From the NCBI RefSeq assembly GCF_040049195.1, contig NZ_JBDZDL010000001.1: DNA of 64,000 nt, one strand, 5' to 3'. Positions within the stretch are counted from its first letter, which is position 1. Each line of letters opens with the position of its first letter. A program made the translations under genes and the position numbers. This DNA comes from NCEH01 sp040049195 (lineage in GTDB: Bacteria > Pseudomonadota > Alphaproteobacteria > Rhizobiales > Xanthobacteraceae). Shown here in pieces: positions 7,414 to 16,626 of the stretch. The notes below the pieces were generated by a model, which did no database searches, had not been told where the DNA came from, and was given only the letters and a program-made list of their open reading frames with translations.

Positions 7414-9828
7414 ATGAAATTCACCTTCTCCTGGCTCCAAGAGCATCTCGAACCCACGGCCTCCTTCGAGGAGATCGTCGATCGCCTCTCCCTGATCGGC
7501 CTCGAAGTGGAGGGCGTGGAGGACAAGGCGAAGGCGCTCGCGCCGTTCGTGGTGGGGGAGGTGCTGACCGCGCAGAAGCATCCCAATGCCGACAAGCTGA
7601 AGGTCTGCACGGTCTCCATCGGCAAAGGGGAGCCGATCCAGGTGGTGTGCGGCGCGCCCAACGCCCGCGCCGGCCTCAAGACCGTGTTCGCCGCGCCCGG
7701 CACCATCATCCCGGCCACCGGCACCGAGCTGAAGATCGGCAAGATCCGTGACGTGGAAAGCCGCGGCATGCTGTGCTCGGCGCGCGAGATGGGCCTTTCG
7801 GAAGAGCATGACGGCATCCTGGAATTGCCGGAAGACGCGCCGGTGGGCGCGCCGTTCGCGCAGGTGCTGGGCCTGAACGACCCGGTGGTGGAAATCGCCG
7901 TGACCCCCAACCGCGCCGATTGCCTGGGCGTGTCCGGTGTCGCGCGCGACCTGGCCGCCGCCGGCCTCGGCGAATTGCTCGCGCCCCGCATCGCTCCGGT
8001 GGAGGGCAAGTTCCCCGCGCCGCTGAACGTGACGCTCGATTTCGGCGCCACGCCGGCGCTCTGCCCGGCGTTCGCGCTTCGCGTGATCCGAGGGGTGAAG
8101 AACGGCCCCTCGCCCGAATGGATGCAGGAGAAGCTGCGCGCCATCGGGCTTCGGCCCATCAATGCGCTGGTGGACGTGACGAATTTCCTCACCTTCGACC
8201 GCAACCGGCCGCTGCATGTGTTCGACCTGAACAAGGTGAAGGGCGACCTCGTGGTGCGCCGCGCCAAGGCGGGCGAGACCTTGCTGGCACTCGACGGCAA
8301 GACCTACACGCTCGACGAGAGCATCTGCGTGATCGCCGACGACAAGGGCGTCGAAAGCATCGCCGGCGTCATGGGCGGCGAGGAGAGCGGCTGCGACGAG
8401 ACCACCACCGACGTGGTGATCGAGAGCGCGCTCTGGGAGCCCATCAACATCGCCCAGACCGGGCGCAAGCTGGGGCTGAATTCGGACGCGCGGTTCCGCT
8501 TCGAACGCGGCATCGACCCCGCCTTCACCGTGCCGGGGCTGGATCTCGCCACCCACATCATTCTCGATATCTGCGGCGGCGAGCCCTCCGAACTGGTGCT
8601 GGCCGGCGCGATCCCGGACACCACGCGCACCATCGATTTCCCGCTCAGCGAGGTGAAGCGTCTCTCGGGCCTTGAGGCGAGCGAGGAAGAAATCCGCGAC
8701 GTGCTCACCCGCCTGGGTTTCGCGGTTTCGGGCGCCGCGTCGGTGGTGCAGGTGGTGCCGCCGTCCTGGCGCGCCGATATCGAGGGCAAGGCCGATCTCG
8801 TGGAAGAAGTGGTGCGCATCCTGGGCCTTGCCCGCGTGCCGGCCACCGAATTCCCCCGCACGGAGGAGGCCCGCCGTCCCGTCCTGACCCCGCTTCAGCT
8901 CCGCGTGCGCAAGGCGCGCCGGGCGCTCGCCGCGCGCGGCATGGTGGAGGCGGTGACCTGGTCCTTCGTCTCCAAGGAACAGGCGGAGCTGTTCGGCGGC
9001 GGCGCGGCGGAGCTGGCCTTGTCCAATCCCATCGCTTCCGACCTTTCCGACATGCGGCCGAGCCTGCTGCCCGGCCTCATCCGCTCGGCCCAGGCCAATG
9101 CGGACCGCGGCTACGGCGATGTCGCCCTGTTCGAAGTGGGGCAGGTGTTCGCCGGCGATCAGCCGAAGGACCAGCGCATGGCCGCCACCGGCATTCGCCG
9201 GGCCACCGCCAAGCCCGAGGGCTCCGGGCGCCACTGGGCCGGCGCGGCGAAGAGCGTGGATGCTTTCGATGCCAAGGCCGATGCCCTGGCGGCGCTCGCG
9301 GCCGTGGGTGCGCCGGTCGCGAACCTCCAGGTCACCACCGATGCGCCCGGCTGGTACCATCCGGGGCGTTCGGCGAGCCTGCGGCTCGGCTCCAACGTGC
9401 TCGCGACCTTCGGCGAACTGCACCCGCGCGTGCTGGAAGCGCTGGATGTGAGCGGACCGCTGGTGGCGTTCGAGATCATCCTCGATCGCATCGCAGAACC
9501 CAAGGCCAAGCCCACCAAGGTGAAGCCGCCGCTCGATCTGTCCGCGTTCCAGCCGGTGCGGCGCGACTTCGCCTTCCTGGTGGATCGCACGGTGGCGGCG
9601 GGCGATATCCTGCGGGCCGCGCAGGGCGTGGACAAGAAGCTGATCACCGAGGCGTCGGTGTTCGATGTCTATGAAGGCGTGGGCATCGAGGACGGGAAGA
9701 AGTCGGTCGCCATCGAGATCACGCTCCAGCCGCGCGCGCGCACGCTCACCGACGTGGAGATCGAGGCGGTGGCGGCGAAGATCGTTGCCGACGTGGCGAA
9801 GAAGACGGGCGCCAGCCTGCGCGGCTGA
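7414..9828 (+). CDS. pheT: Phenylalanyl-tRNA synthetase beta subunit
   Basis: 804 residues, normal for bacterial PheT. In order: the N-terminal MKFTFSWL, an EMAP-type tRNA-binding domain (about 39-150), B3/B4 (about 200-400, where editing occurs in the family), B5 (about 405-475), a catalytic-like core, and a C-terminal FDX-ACB anticodon-binding domain (about 705-803). The ATG at 7414 is preceded by AAGGAA; in-frame codons further upstream belong to the repeat element. It pairs with pheS. Confidence 0.98.
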   Translation: MKFTFSWLQEHLEPTASFEEIVDRLSLIGLEVEGVEDKAKALAPFVVGEVLTAQKHPNADKLKVCTVSIGKGEPIQVVCGAPNARAGLKTVFAAPGTIIPATGTELKIGKIRDVESRGMLCSAREMGLSEEHDGILELPEDAPVGAPFAQVLGLNDPVVEIAVTPNRADCLGVSGVARDLAAAGLGELLAPRIAPVEGKFPAPLNVTLDFGATPALCPAFALRVIRGVKNGPSPEWMQEKLRAIGLRPINALVDVTNFLTFDRNRPLHVFDLNKVKGDLVVRRAKAGETLLALDGKTYTLDESICVIADDKGVESIAGVMGGEESGCDETTTDVVIESALWEPINIAQTGRKLGLNSDARFRFERGIDPAFTVPGLDLATHIILDICGGEPSELVLAGAIPDTTRTIDFPLSEVKRLSGLEASEEEIRDVLTRLGFAVSGAASVVQVVPPSWRADIEGKADLVEEVVRILGLARVPATEFPRTEEARRPVLTPLQLRVRKARRALAARGMVEAVTWSFVSKEQAELFGGGAAELALSNPIASDLSDMRPSLLPGLIRSAQANADRGYGDVALFEVGQVFAGDQPKDQRMAATGIRRATAKPEGSGRHWAGAAKSVDAFDAKADALAALAAVGAPVANLQVTTDAPGWYHPGRSASLRLGSNVLATFGELHPRVLEALDVSGPLVAFEIILDRIAEPKAKPTKVKPPLDLSAFQPVRRDFAFLVDRTVAAGDILRAAQGVDKKLITEASVFDVYEGVGIEDGKKSVAIEITLQPRARTLTDVEIEAVAAKIVADVAKKTGASLRG

Positions 9829-9861
9829 GGCCGGAATCGGCAGCCGGGGCGGGACGGACGG

Positions 9862-9895
9862 GGGAACTCCGCTTCGGAGTTCCCTGTCTGGCTTT
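9862..9895 (+). terminator. pheT: Hairpin terminator after pheT
   Basis: A perfect 10-bp stem (GGGAACTCCG / CGGAGTTCCC) with a CTT loop begins about 33 bases after the pheT stop. A T4 run follows only after a short gap, so it is a plausible but imperfect intrinsic terminator. Confidence 0.65.
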
Positions 9896-9983
9896 TCGCG
9901 GTTCGTCCAAGGGCGTCGCCGGAACGCCTTGCCGCACGCTCCGCGCCCAGCTTACCTTTCACGGGCTGTGAAGGGAGGACGGA

Positions 9984-10370
9984 ATGGGTGCGGCCGGAGG
10001 CTGCCTGTGTGGCGGCGTGCGTTACGAGATCGGCGGTGATCTCACCCCACCCGTCGCCTGTCATTGCGCGCAGTGCGCGCGCACCAGCGGCCATTTCGCG
10101 GCCATGACCTGCTGCAAGAGCGAGGATCTGACCCTCCTCGCATCCGAGACCCTGGTGTGGTTTCGATCCTCCCCCGCCGTCGCGCGCGGGTTTTGCGGGC
10201 GCTGTGGGGGAAACCTGTTCTGGCGGGAGGATCCCGGCATTCAGACCTATGTCACCGCGGGCACGCTCGATCGGCCCACCGGCCTGAAGCTGGCCGGACA
10301 TATCCATGTCGGGTCGAAATCGGATTATTACGAAGTGGCCGACGGCCTGCCGCAAAAGCAGGAATGGTAG
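9984..10370 (+). CDS. GFA (CENP-V/Gfa-type) zinc-binding family protein
   Basis: A 128-residue single-domain protein with the zinc-ligand pattern of the Gfa fold: CLCGGVRY near residue 7, CHCAQC near 27-32, and FCGRCGG near 70-76. The founding member was reported as a glutathione-dependent formaldehyde-activating enzyme, but most family members have no proven substrate. The gene is monocistronic, 155 bases after pheT, and converges with the amine oxidase gene. Confidence 0.87.
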   Translation: MGAAGGCLCGGVRYEIGGDLTPPVACHCAQCARTSGHFAAMTCCKSEDLTLLASETLVWFRSSPAVARGFCGRCGGNLFWREDPGIQTYVTAGTLDRPTGLKLAGHIHVGSKSDYYEVADGLPQKQEW

Positions 10371-10398
10371 CCCGCTGGGCTAGGCGCTGTGCCGCCGG

Positions 10399-11751
10399 TT
10401 ATTGGGAAATGCTCGCCGCGCCCATGACGCCCAGCACCCGCAGGGCCTGCGTCGCCGCGCGCTCGCCGGAAAGCCAGGCGCCGTTGACCGTGCCCCACAG
10501 CGTCTCGTGGGCATGCTCGCCCGCGAACATCAGCCGGCCGTTGACCACCTCCGTGAAGGCGCGGCGCAGATTGCCGCTGCCGGGCAGGGCGCAGGAGAAG
10601 GCCCCGAGCGCCAGCGGCTCCTTGGTCCAGCGGGTGTGGTGCACCTTGCCGACACGGGCCGCGATATCGGCGCCGAACTCGCGCGTCAGCGCTTCCTTGA
10701 GAAAAGCGGCGCCGGATGTCGCCGGCCCGTCGGCCAGGTCCTGGGCGAATTTGCCGCCCACTTCCAGCATGTGCAGGTCGGTGCCGCCCATGCGGGCGAC
10801 GAGCGCGAAGGTGCGCGGGCCATCGGCCTTCACATGCACGGTCTCGTCGGGCGAGAGGCGCAGCGGATTGCCGGGCAATTCGAAGGCGATATGGTCGTAC
10901 GCGCCAAGCGTGATGCGCTCCACGGCGCTGCGATAGCGCAGCGGCAGGCCGGGATTGACGCGGATCTTGCCCGCGAGCAGCAGGCTGGGCGGAACGGCGA
11001 GGATCACCGCGCGGCCGGAGAGCGTGCCCTTGTTGGTGGAGACCTGCACCAGCCGCCCGCCCATGTCGACGCTGGCGGCGGTGGTCTCGAACCGCACCGA
11101 GAGGCCCTCGGCCATCTTCGCCACCAGCGCGCCATAGCCCTGGCGGCAGAACAGATCCTCGCCGCGCTCCTCGGAGCGCGAGAAATCCACGCTCGACACC
11201 TGGTCGAGATCCTTGGCGCAGCTGAACGGCCCTGCGACGAAGGCGGCGCTCGGTCCCCATATGCCGAGGTCGGGCAGCACCCGCGAGGCGGCAAAGTCGC
11301 GCCCCGCATCGCCCGCGGCGCCGATCGCCCGCTCGCCCCGTCGCACGGCGGAGACGAAATCCTCGTAATCGCTCTGGGATGCCTCGCGTCCCTTGATATA
11401 GAGCCGCGCGCCCTGTGGCGGGGCATAAAGATCGAACCCCGCCTGCGTGCCGAGTTCGGCGAGCGGATTGTTGTCGGGCGCGTGCAGCCAGTGGGCGCCG
11501 CGGTCGAACGGCACGCCGAACAGGCTGGTGTCGGTGAAGGCGCGCCCACCGACCCGCTTGCTCGCCTCGATCAGGGCATAGCTGCGCCCGGCGGCGGCCA
11601 CCTTGCGGGCGGCGGAAATGCCGGCCGCGCCGGCGCCGACGATGACCACGTCCACTTGCCCCGAGGCCGGCACCTGCCCGAGCGCGCGGGCGGCGCCGAG
11701 CGGCGCCACGGCCAAGGCGGAGGCTCCGGCGATGAAGGTCCGGCGGGTCAT
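10399..11751 (-). CDS. Flavin-containing amine oxidase, Tat-exported
   Basis: About 450 residues. The N-terminus TRRTFIAGASALAVAP is a twin-arginine signal, so the folded flavoprotein is probably exported. An FAD-binding VIVGAGAAG follows near residues 36-44, with the GG-motif segment RVGGRAF nearby. A C-terminal FAGEHAHETLWGTVNGAW block is the FAD-contacting motif of the monoamine/polyamine oxidase family. The ATG at 11751 is chosen because it starts the Tat signal, though it is preceded by a pyrimidine-rich stretch without a clear ribosome site. The amine substrate is unknown. Confidence 0.85.
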   Translation of the reverse strand: MTRRTFIAGASALAVAPLGAARALGQVPASGQVDVVIVGAGAAGISAARKVAAAGRSYALIEASKRVGGRAFTDTSLFGVPFDRGAHWLHAPDNNPLAELGTQAGFDLYAPPQGARLYIKGREASQSDYEDFVSAVRRGERAIGAAGDAGRDFAASRVLPDLGIWGPSAAFVAGPFSCAKDLDQVSSVDFSRSEERGEDLFCRQGYGALVAKMAEGLSVRFETTAASVDMGGRLVQVSTNKGTLSGRAVILAVPPSLLLAGKIRVNPGLPLRYRSAVERITLGAYDHIAFELPGNPLRLSPDETVHVKADGPRTFALVARMGGTDLHMLEVGGKFAQDLADGPATSGAAFLKEALTREFGADIAARVGKVHHTRWTKEPLALGAFSCALPGSGNLRRAFTEVVNGRLMFAGEHAHETLWGTVNGAWLSGERAATQALRVLGVMGAASISQ

Positions 11752-11880
11752 GGGGGAGGGGGGCGGTCTGCGTGTCACGATGGGGCGGACGCTAGCATGG
11801 CACGGCGCGGCGCGCGACCGGGCCGGCACGGCGCTGGCCCGCGTCGGCGATCACATCTTGCGCGCCGGAGGTGCGCCCAC

Positions 11881-12807
11881 TCAATTCTTGCGCTCGGCGA
11901 CAAAGCGCGCCGCCTCCGAAAGCATCGCGCCCCGTGCGCCGAAGGGGGCGAGCGCGTCCTGCGCCTCGCCGACCAGTTGCCCCAGAAGGTCGCGCGCCGC
12001 TGCCACCCCCAGGCTCGCCACCAGGGTCGCCTTGCCGGCCGTCACATCCTTGCCGGCGGTCTTGCCGAGATCGGCGGTGCTGCCCTCGATGTCGAGAATG
12101 TCGTCGGCGATCTGAAACGCCGCCCCGAGCGCGCGGCCATAGGCGGCGAGGGCCGCGCGCTCCTCGCCCGTCGCGCCGCCGAGCAGGGCGCCCGCATCCA
12201 CCGAGACCGCGAGCAGGGCGCCGGTCTTCATGGCCTGGAGATCGCGAATTTCCGCCATGGAGAGCGCGAGCGGCACATGGTCGGCGAACCGGCCCTCGGC
12301 GGCGAGGTCGAGCATCTGCCCGCCCACCATGCCGCCCATGCCTGCCGCCCGCGCCAGGGCGGACACGAGCGCGATACGCACCTTCGCGTCGGGATGGGCA
12401 TCCTCCCCGGCGAGCAGGTCGAAGGCGAGGGTGAGCAGCGCATCGCCGGCCAGGATGGCGGTGGCTTCGCCATAAGCCACATGGACGGTGGGCCGGCCGC
12501 GCCGCAGCACGTCATTGTCCATGGCGGGCAGATCGTCATGGACCAGGGAATAGCAATGCACGCATTCCACGGCCGCTGCCGCCGTCACCGCCGCATCCGG
12601 CGCGAGGCCGAACAGGGCGGCCGTCTCGATGACGAGGAACGGGCGCAGGCGCTTGCCGCCGTCGAGGCTGCCGTGGCGGATCGCTTCCATCAGGCGCTGC
12701 GGGCGGAGCCGTTCGCCGGGAAGCGGGGCATCGGCGAGGGCGCGTTCGAGCCGCGCCTGGGTGAGGGCGGCCGCAGCTTCGAGGCGGACGGGAAGGGACA
12801 GGTACAC
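11881..12807 (-). CDS. ispA: Farnesyl/geranyl diphosphate synthase (polyprenyl synthetase)
   Basis: A 308-residue all-alpha prenyltransferase that condenses isopentenyl diphosphate with allylic diphosphates. The first Asp-rich motif DDLPAMD is at residues 91-97 and the second (DDILD) at 235-239, with GGKRLRP near 50-56 in the substrate pocket. Length and the short first motif (DDxxxxD) fit the IspA class. It starts with GTG at 12807, divergent from mtgA. Product chain length is inferred, not proven. Confidence 0.92.
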   Translation of the reverse strand: MYLSLPVRLEAAAALTQARLERALADAPLPGERLRPQRLMEAIRHGSLDGGKRLRPFLVIETAALFGLAPDAAVTAAAAVECVHCYSLVHDDLPAMDNDVLRRGRPTVHVAYGEATAILAGDALLTLAFDLLAGEDAHPDAKVRIALVSALARAAGMGGMVGGQMLDLAAEGRFADHVPLALSMAEIRDLQAMKTGALLAVSVDAGALLGGATGEERAALAAYGRALGAAFQIADDILDIEGSTADLGKTAGKDVTAGKATLVASLGVAAARDLLGQLVGEAQDALAPFGARGAMLSEAARFVAERKN

Positions 12808-12961
12808 CGGGCGGGCCTTCGGGCTGGAGCGCGTCGGGGAAGCGCGCGGTTGACGCGCCCCTCCCGGTGCCCCAACCAGAGCGGGCGGTCAAGCCGCAGG
12901 CGGAACCGAAGCTCGACCTTCGCACTTACCATACGTTCTTCTCTCGCCCCGCGGAGCGGCC

Positions 12962-13642
12962 ATGTCCCTGTTCAGGCGGTTCGTGATCCTGGTGCTGGTG
13001 CTGGCCCTCGTCCCGTTCGTGCTCTCGGTCCTGTATAATGTGGTGAATCCGGTCTCGACCCTGATGCTGGGCCGCTGGCTCACGGGGCAGAGGGTGGAGC
13101 GCATCTGGACCCCCATCGCCGATATGGCGCCGGTCCTGCCGCGCACCGTCATCGCCTCGGAGGATGCGCGCTTCTGCCAGCATTGGGGCGTGGACATCAC
13201 CGAGATCCAGGCGGCCATCTCCCGCGCCGACGACGAGATCGAGGATGCGCGCGGCGCCTCCACCATTCCCATGCAGGTGGCGAAGAATCTGTTTCTGTGG
13301 CCAGGCCGCTCGTTCGTGCGCAAGGCGATGGAACTGCCGCTGGCGCTGTGGCTCGACCTGGTGCTGAGCAAAAGGCGGCTGATGGAGATCTATCTCAACA
13401 TCGCCGAATGGGGACCGGACGGGGAGTTCGGCGTGGAAGCCGGCGCGCGCCGCGCGTTCGGCAAGGGCACCGCCAGCCTGACCGCGGAACAGGCCGCCCT
13501 GCTGGCGGTGATGCTGCCGAACCCGCACCGGCGCGATGCCGGCAAGCCCACCACCGGCGTGCGGCGGCTTGCGGCGCGGCTGCAAGGGCGGGTGGTATCG
13601 GAGGGGCCGGAGATCGTTTCCTGCCTCGGGCTGCGCGGCTAA
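12962..13642 (+). CDS. mtgA: Monofunctional biosynthetic peptidoglycan transglycosylase
   Basis: A 226-residue GT51 enzyme that polymerises lipid II into glycan strands at the inner membrane. One N-terminal membrane segment (about 6-26) is followed by the catalytic SEDARFCQHWGVD motif, with the presumed catalytic Glu near residue 67, then GASTIPMQVAKNLFL, RK..E and YLNIAEWG motifs. Length is normal and no transpeptidase domain is present. It is divergent from ispA. Confidence 0.95.
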   Translation: MSLFRRFVILVLVLALVPFVLSVLYNVVNPVSTLMLGRWLTGQRVERIWTPIADMAPVLPRTVIASEDARFCQHWGVDITEIQAAISRADDEIEDARGASTIPMQVAKNLFLWPGRSFVRKAMELPLALWLDLVLSKRRLMEIYLNIAEWGPDGEFGVEAGARRAFGKGTASLTAEQAALLAVMLPNPHRRDAGKPTTGVRRLAARLQGRVVSEGPEIVSCLGLRG

Positions 13643-13727
13643 GCCAGTGCGCATCGGCGCGAAATCCGCCGCCGGCCTTGATTGCGCCGTGCCGGCTCTG
13701 CAAAAGGGGAGCGGAAACGAGGATCCG

Positions 13728-14321
13728 ATGACTGAAAGCGCCGCAGCCGAAACCGCCGTTCGCCCCAAGATGAAGCCGGGCCTCAAGCTCGCCCTGGAAC
13801 TCGGCCCCCTGGTGCTGTTCTTCATCGGCAATGCCTATGGCGGCATCTATGTGGCCACCGGCGTGTTCATGGTGGCGACCCTCGCCGCGCTCGCGGCCAT
13901 GTGGGTGCTGGCGCGCCGCATCGCGGTGATGCCCCTGGTCTCGGCCGTGGTGGTGATGGTGTTCGGCACCCTGACCCTGGTGCTGCAGGACGATCATTTC
14001 ATCAAGATGAAGCCGACCATGGTGAACGCCTTGTTCGGCGTTCTGCTGCTGGGCGGGTTGTTGTTCCGCAAGCCGCTGCTGCCCTATGTGCTGGACGGCA
14101 TGGTGCGCCTGACCGACCAGGGCTGGCGCATCCTGACCCTGCGCTGGGGCGTGTTCTTCCTGGTGATGGCGGTGCTGAACGAGCTGGTGTGGCGCAATTT
14201 TTCGACCGACACCTGGGTCAATTTCAAGACCTTCGGCTATCTGCCGCTGACCTTCCTGTTCGCCTTCGCCCAGGCGCCGCTGATGGCGCGGTGCGAGGAC
14301 AAGAGCGCCCCCAAGGACTGA
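13728..14321 (+). CDS. Inner membrane septation protein A / YciB family
   Basis: A 197-residue integral membrane protein with about five hydrophobic segments. Family motifs include LELGPLVLFFIGNAYGGIY near the start, the FIKMKPTMVN segment, and NELVWRNFSTDTWVNFKTFG near the C-terminus. YciB/IspZ proteins are linked to septation and envelope integrity. The ATG at 13728 follows an ACGAGGA ribosome site. It is convergent with ccmG and follows mtgA by 85 bases. Confidence 0.92.
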   Translation: MTESAAAETAVRPKMKPGLKLALELGPLVLFFIGNAYGGIYVATGVFMVATLAALAAMWVLARRIAVMPLVSAVVVMVFGTLTLVLQDDHFIKMKPTMVNALFGVLLLGGLLFRKPLLPYVLDGMVRLTDQGWRILTLRWGVFFLVMAVLNELVWRNFSTDTWVNFKTFGYLPLTFLFAFAQAPLMARCEDKSAPKD

Positions 14322-14345
14322 CGGCCCCCTGCCGGATTCGCCGGT

Positions 14346-14951
14346 TCAGTCCGGCTTGCCGGAAAGCTTCGCCACCAGCGGCAGCAGCGTGGCGCGCACC
14401 GTCTCCTCGGTCAGCGGCCCGACGAATTTGTGCGCGATGGTGCCGTCCGGCGCCACTAGGAAGGTCTCGGGCACGCCATACACCCCCCAGTCGATGGCGA
14501 CGCGCCCGTTGGGATCGACGCCGACCGCCGCGAACGGCAGGCCATATTGCCCCAGGAACCGGCGGGCATTGTCGGGCGCGTCCTTGTAATTGATGCCGAT
14601 CACGCGCAGCCGCTGATCCTTCGCGAGGCCCATCAGGAGCGGGTGCTCCTCCCGGCACGGCGCGCACCAGGACGCCCAGACGTTCACCAGCGTGACGCGG
14701 CCCTTGAAGTCGGCCGAATCCAGCCCGGGCACCGGCGTGCCGTCCTTCAGCAGGCCGGGCAGGGGCGGCAGGCCGAGGGTGGGTGCCGGCCGGCCCACCA
14801 ATGCGGAGGGGATCTGCGAGGGATCGCCAGCGAACAGGCGCACCAGGAACAGCGCGGCGAGCAGCCCGAAGGCCACCACCGGCAGCAGCACCAGCAGCGG
14901 GCGGCGCCGCTTGGCGGCCGGCGCGGCGGGAAGGGGAGGCGTATCGCTCAT
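14346..14951 (-). CDS. ccmG: Cytochrome c biogenesis thiol:disulfide protein CcmG/DsbE
   Basis: A 201-residue membrane-anchored thioredoxin-like protein. The anchor spans residues 17-40, and the redox motif WCAPC (C96, C99) lies in a periplasmic domain. The typical GVYGVPETFLV segment with its cis-Pro region follows. CcmG reduces apocytochrome c/CcmH so heme can attach. Its ATG overlaps the ccmD stop by 4 bases, so the two are translationally coupled. Confidence 0.96.
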   Translation of the reverse strand: MSDTPPLPAAPAAKRRRPLLVLLPVVAFGLLAALFLVRLFAGDPSQIPSALVGRPAPTLGLPPLPGLLKDGTPVPGLDSADFKGRVTLVNVWASWCAPCREEHPLLMGLAKDQRLRVIGINYKDAPDNARRFLGQYGLPFAAVGVDPNGRVAIDWGVYGVPETFLVAPDGTIAHKFVGPLTEETVRATLLPLVAKLSGKPD

Positions 14952-15109
14952 GGCCGGTTCCGTTCCGAGCGCCGGCGCACGCCGCGCGCCTCAAGGTCCG
15001 CCAGGGCCCTGGCCTGGGCGCGATAGTCCAGCACCAGCCACAGCGTCAACACGCCGAGCCCGAGTGCGGCCGCGCCGTAGGAGGCATAGATGAACACCGC
15101 GTGCTGCAT
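14948..15109 (-). CDS. ccmD: Heme exporter protein CcmD
   Basis: A 53-residue small membrane protein with one hydrophobic helix (about residues 5-27) and the conserved HAVFIYASYG...LVLDYRAQ pattern of CcmD, then a basic C-terminal tail. CcmD helps release holo-CcmE from the CcmABC complex. The ATG overlaps the ccmC TGA by one base (TGATG), and the stop overlaps the ccmG start (ATGA). Position and sequence make this secure despite its small size. Confidence 0.93.
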   Translation of the reverse strand: MQHAVFIYASYGAAALGLGVLTLWLVLDYRAQARALADLEARGVRRRSERNRP

Positions 15110-15840
15110 CAGGCCGCGGCCTCCGCGGCGGCGCGCGCTTCCAGCGCCTGGACCCGCCGGCGCAGGATTTCGGTCCGCATGGCGACCATGTGCAGCGTCA
15201 GAAACAGAAAGGTGAAGCCGAGCGCGCAGGTGAGCAACGGCCAGAGCAGGCTGCCGTCGATGGTGGAACCGCCCATGCGGAACACCGAGGCCGGCTGGTG
15301 CAGGGTGTTCCACCAATCCACCGAGAATTTGACGATCGGCACATTGATGAAGCCCACCAGTGTCAGCACCGCCGCCGCCCGGCCCGCGCGGTTCGGCTCG
15401 TCGATGGCGGCGCGCAGGGCCATCAGGCCGAGATAGAGCAGGAACAGCACCAGCACCGAGGTGAGGCGGGCGTCCCACACCCAATAGGTGCCCCACATGG
15501 GCCGCCCCCACAGGGCGCCGGTGAGCAGGCACAGGAAGGTGAAGGTGGCGCCGATGGGCGCCGCGGCCTTGTGCGCCACGTCCGCCAGCGGGTGGCGCCA
15601 CACCAATATGCCGAGCGACGAGGCCGCCAGCATGGAATAGCCGAACATGGAGAGCCATGCGAACGGCACGTGGATGTACATGATCCGCACCGTCTCGCCC
15701 TGCTGGTAATCCGGCGGGGCGAGGAAGGCGAGGGTGAAGCCGAACGCCAGGGCGAGCGCCGCCGCCCCCGCCGTCCAGGGAATGAGCCGGGCGGAGAGGG
15801 AGAGGAAGCGGGTCGGATTGGCGAAGTCGAGAAGCGCCAT
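15109..15840 (-). CDS. ccmC: Heme exporter/heme-handling protein CcmC
   Basis: 243 residues with six predicted membrane segments. It has the tryptophan-rich heme-handling (WWD) motif WGRPMWGTYWVWDARLTS and flanking conserved histidines (YIHVP; WWNTLHQPAS). CcmC presents heme to CcmE in cytochrome c maturation system I. It lies 105 bases downstream of the CMD-like gene, a wider gap than expected within a ccm operon, and overlaps ccmD. Confidence 0.97.
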   Translation of the reverse strand: MALLDFANPTRFLSLSARLIPWTAGAAALALAFGFTLAFLAPPDYQQGETVRIMYIHVPFAWLSMFGYSMLAASSLGILVWRHPLADVAHKAAAPIGATFTFLCLLTGALWGRPMWGTYWVWDARLTSVLVLFLLYLGLMALRAAIDEPNRAGRAAAVLTLVGFINVPIVKFSVDWWNTLHQPASVFRMGGSTIDGSLLWPLLTCALGFTFLFLTLHMVAMRTEILRRRVQALEARAAAEAAA

Positions 15841-15945
15841 GGCTGGCGTTCTAGACCATCTCGCGGCGGCAGGGGAGCGCCCCGGACGCGCGATTGTGTG
15901 AAACGGGGTGCGGCGGAATGAGCAGGCCCGGCCGTGTCGCGCGCC

Positions 15946-16512
15946 TCAGGCGCCTTCCGGCACCGGCACGTCGAAGCCGTTGAGAATGACCGAGACCAGG
16001 CAATAGAGCCCGACCAGATAGATCAATTCGGCGGCGGCATATTCGCCGAACGTATCCACCGCCTGGCGATAGACCAGCTCCGGCAGGGTGCTGCCGCGCA
16101 CCAGCGCCGAAGCGACGTCATAGGTCACGGCCTCCTCGCGGGTGAGATCCGCCGGGCGCTGGCCGGCGACGATGGTGGCGATCTTCTCGTCCGGCAGGCC
16201 GCGCGACTCGGCCACCAGGATGTGGGCGTAAAGCTCATAGGCCGAATGGAAATGGGCGCCGGTCACCAGGATCGCCACCTCGCGCACGGGCTTCGGCAGC
16301 GTGGGGCTGGAGGACATGGCCTTGGTCAGCTCCCATACCGGGCCGCCGAACTTGGGATAATGCAGCCAGGGGTTCCAAGGGCCGATGAGCGCGCCGTCGT
16401 CGGCGATGGCCTTGAAGCCCTTGAAGCTGGTCTCGATGCCGGCGCGCATGTCGTCATAGAGCGGGCGCTGCTCTTGCGAGAGGTCGGCGGGGGCGGTGAG
16501 GGGCACGCGCAT
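15946..16512 (-). CDS. Carboxymuconolactone decarboxylase (CMD)-like protein
   Basis: A 188-residue single CMD-fold protein, with the helical core REVAILVTGAHFHSAYELYAH and a C-terminal helical region. The AhpD-type CxxC redox pair is absent, so it is probably not an AhpD peroxidase partner. It lies in the same direction inside the ccm cluster, between ccmB and ccmC, but has gaps of more than 100 bases on both sides. That suggests an independently inserted gene. Function unknown. Confidence 0.82.
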   Translation of the reverse strand: MRVPLTAPADLSQEQRPLYDDMRAGIETSFKGFKAIADDGALIGPWNPWLHYPKFGGPVWELTKAMSSSPTLPKPVREVAILVTGAHFHSAYELYAHILVAESRGLPDEKIATIVAGQRPADLTREEAVTYDVASALVRGSTLPELVYRQAVDTFGEYAAAELIYLVGLYCLVSVILNGFDVPVPEGA

Positions 16513-16626
16513 GGGGATATGCCTTCGATGCTGGGGTGGGCGCGAGTATCGCAGCGGTGCGGCGTTTGCGTCGCATCACGATCCCTTCACCGCGTGACGC
16601 TGTCGTGTCGCCCTTTGTTCCCAGGC

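Noticed and set aside
6124..9423. 1099-codon ORF on the minus strand
   Set aside because: It is antisense to pheS and pheT and has the His/Gly/Arg-rich composition typical of shadow frames in high-GC DNA. No family motif is visible.
10402..13038. 878-codon plus-strand ORF
   Set aside because: Antisense to the amine oxidase and ispA genes, low-complexity, no motif.
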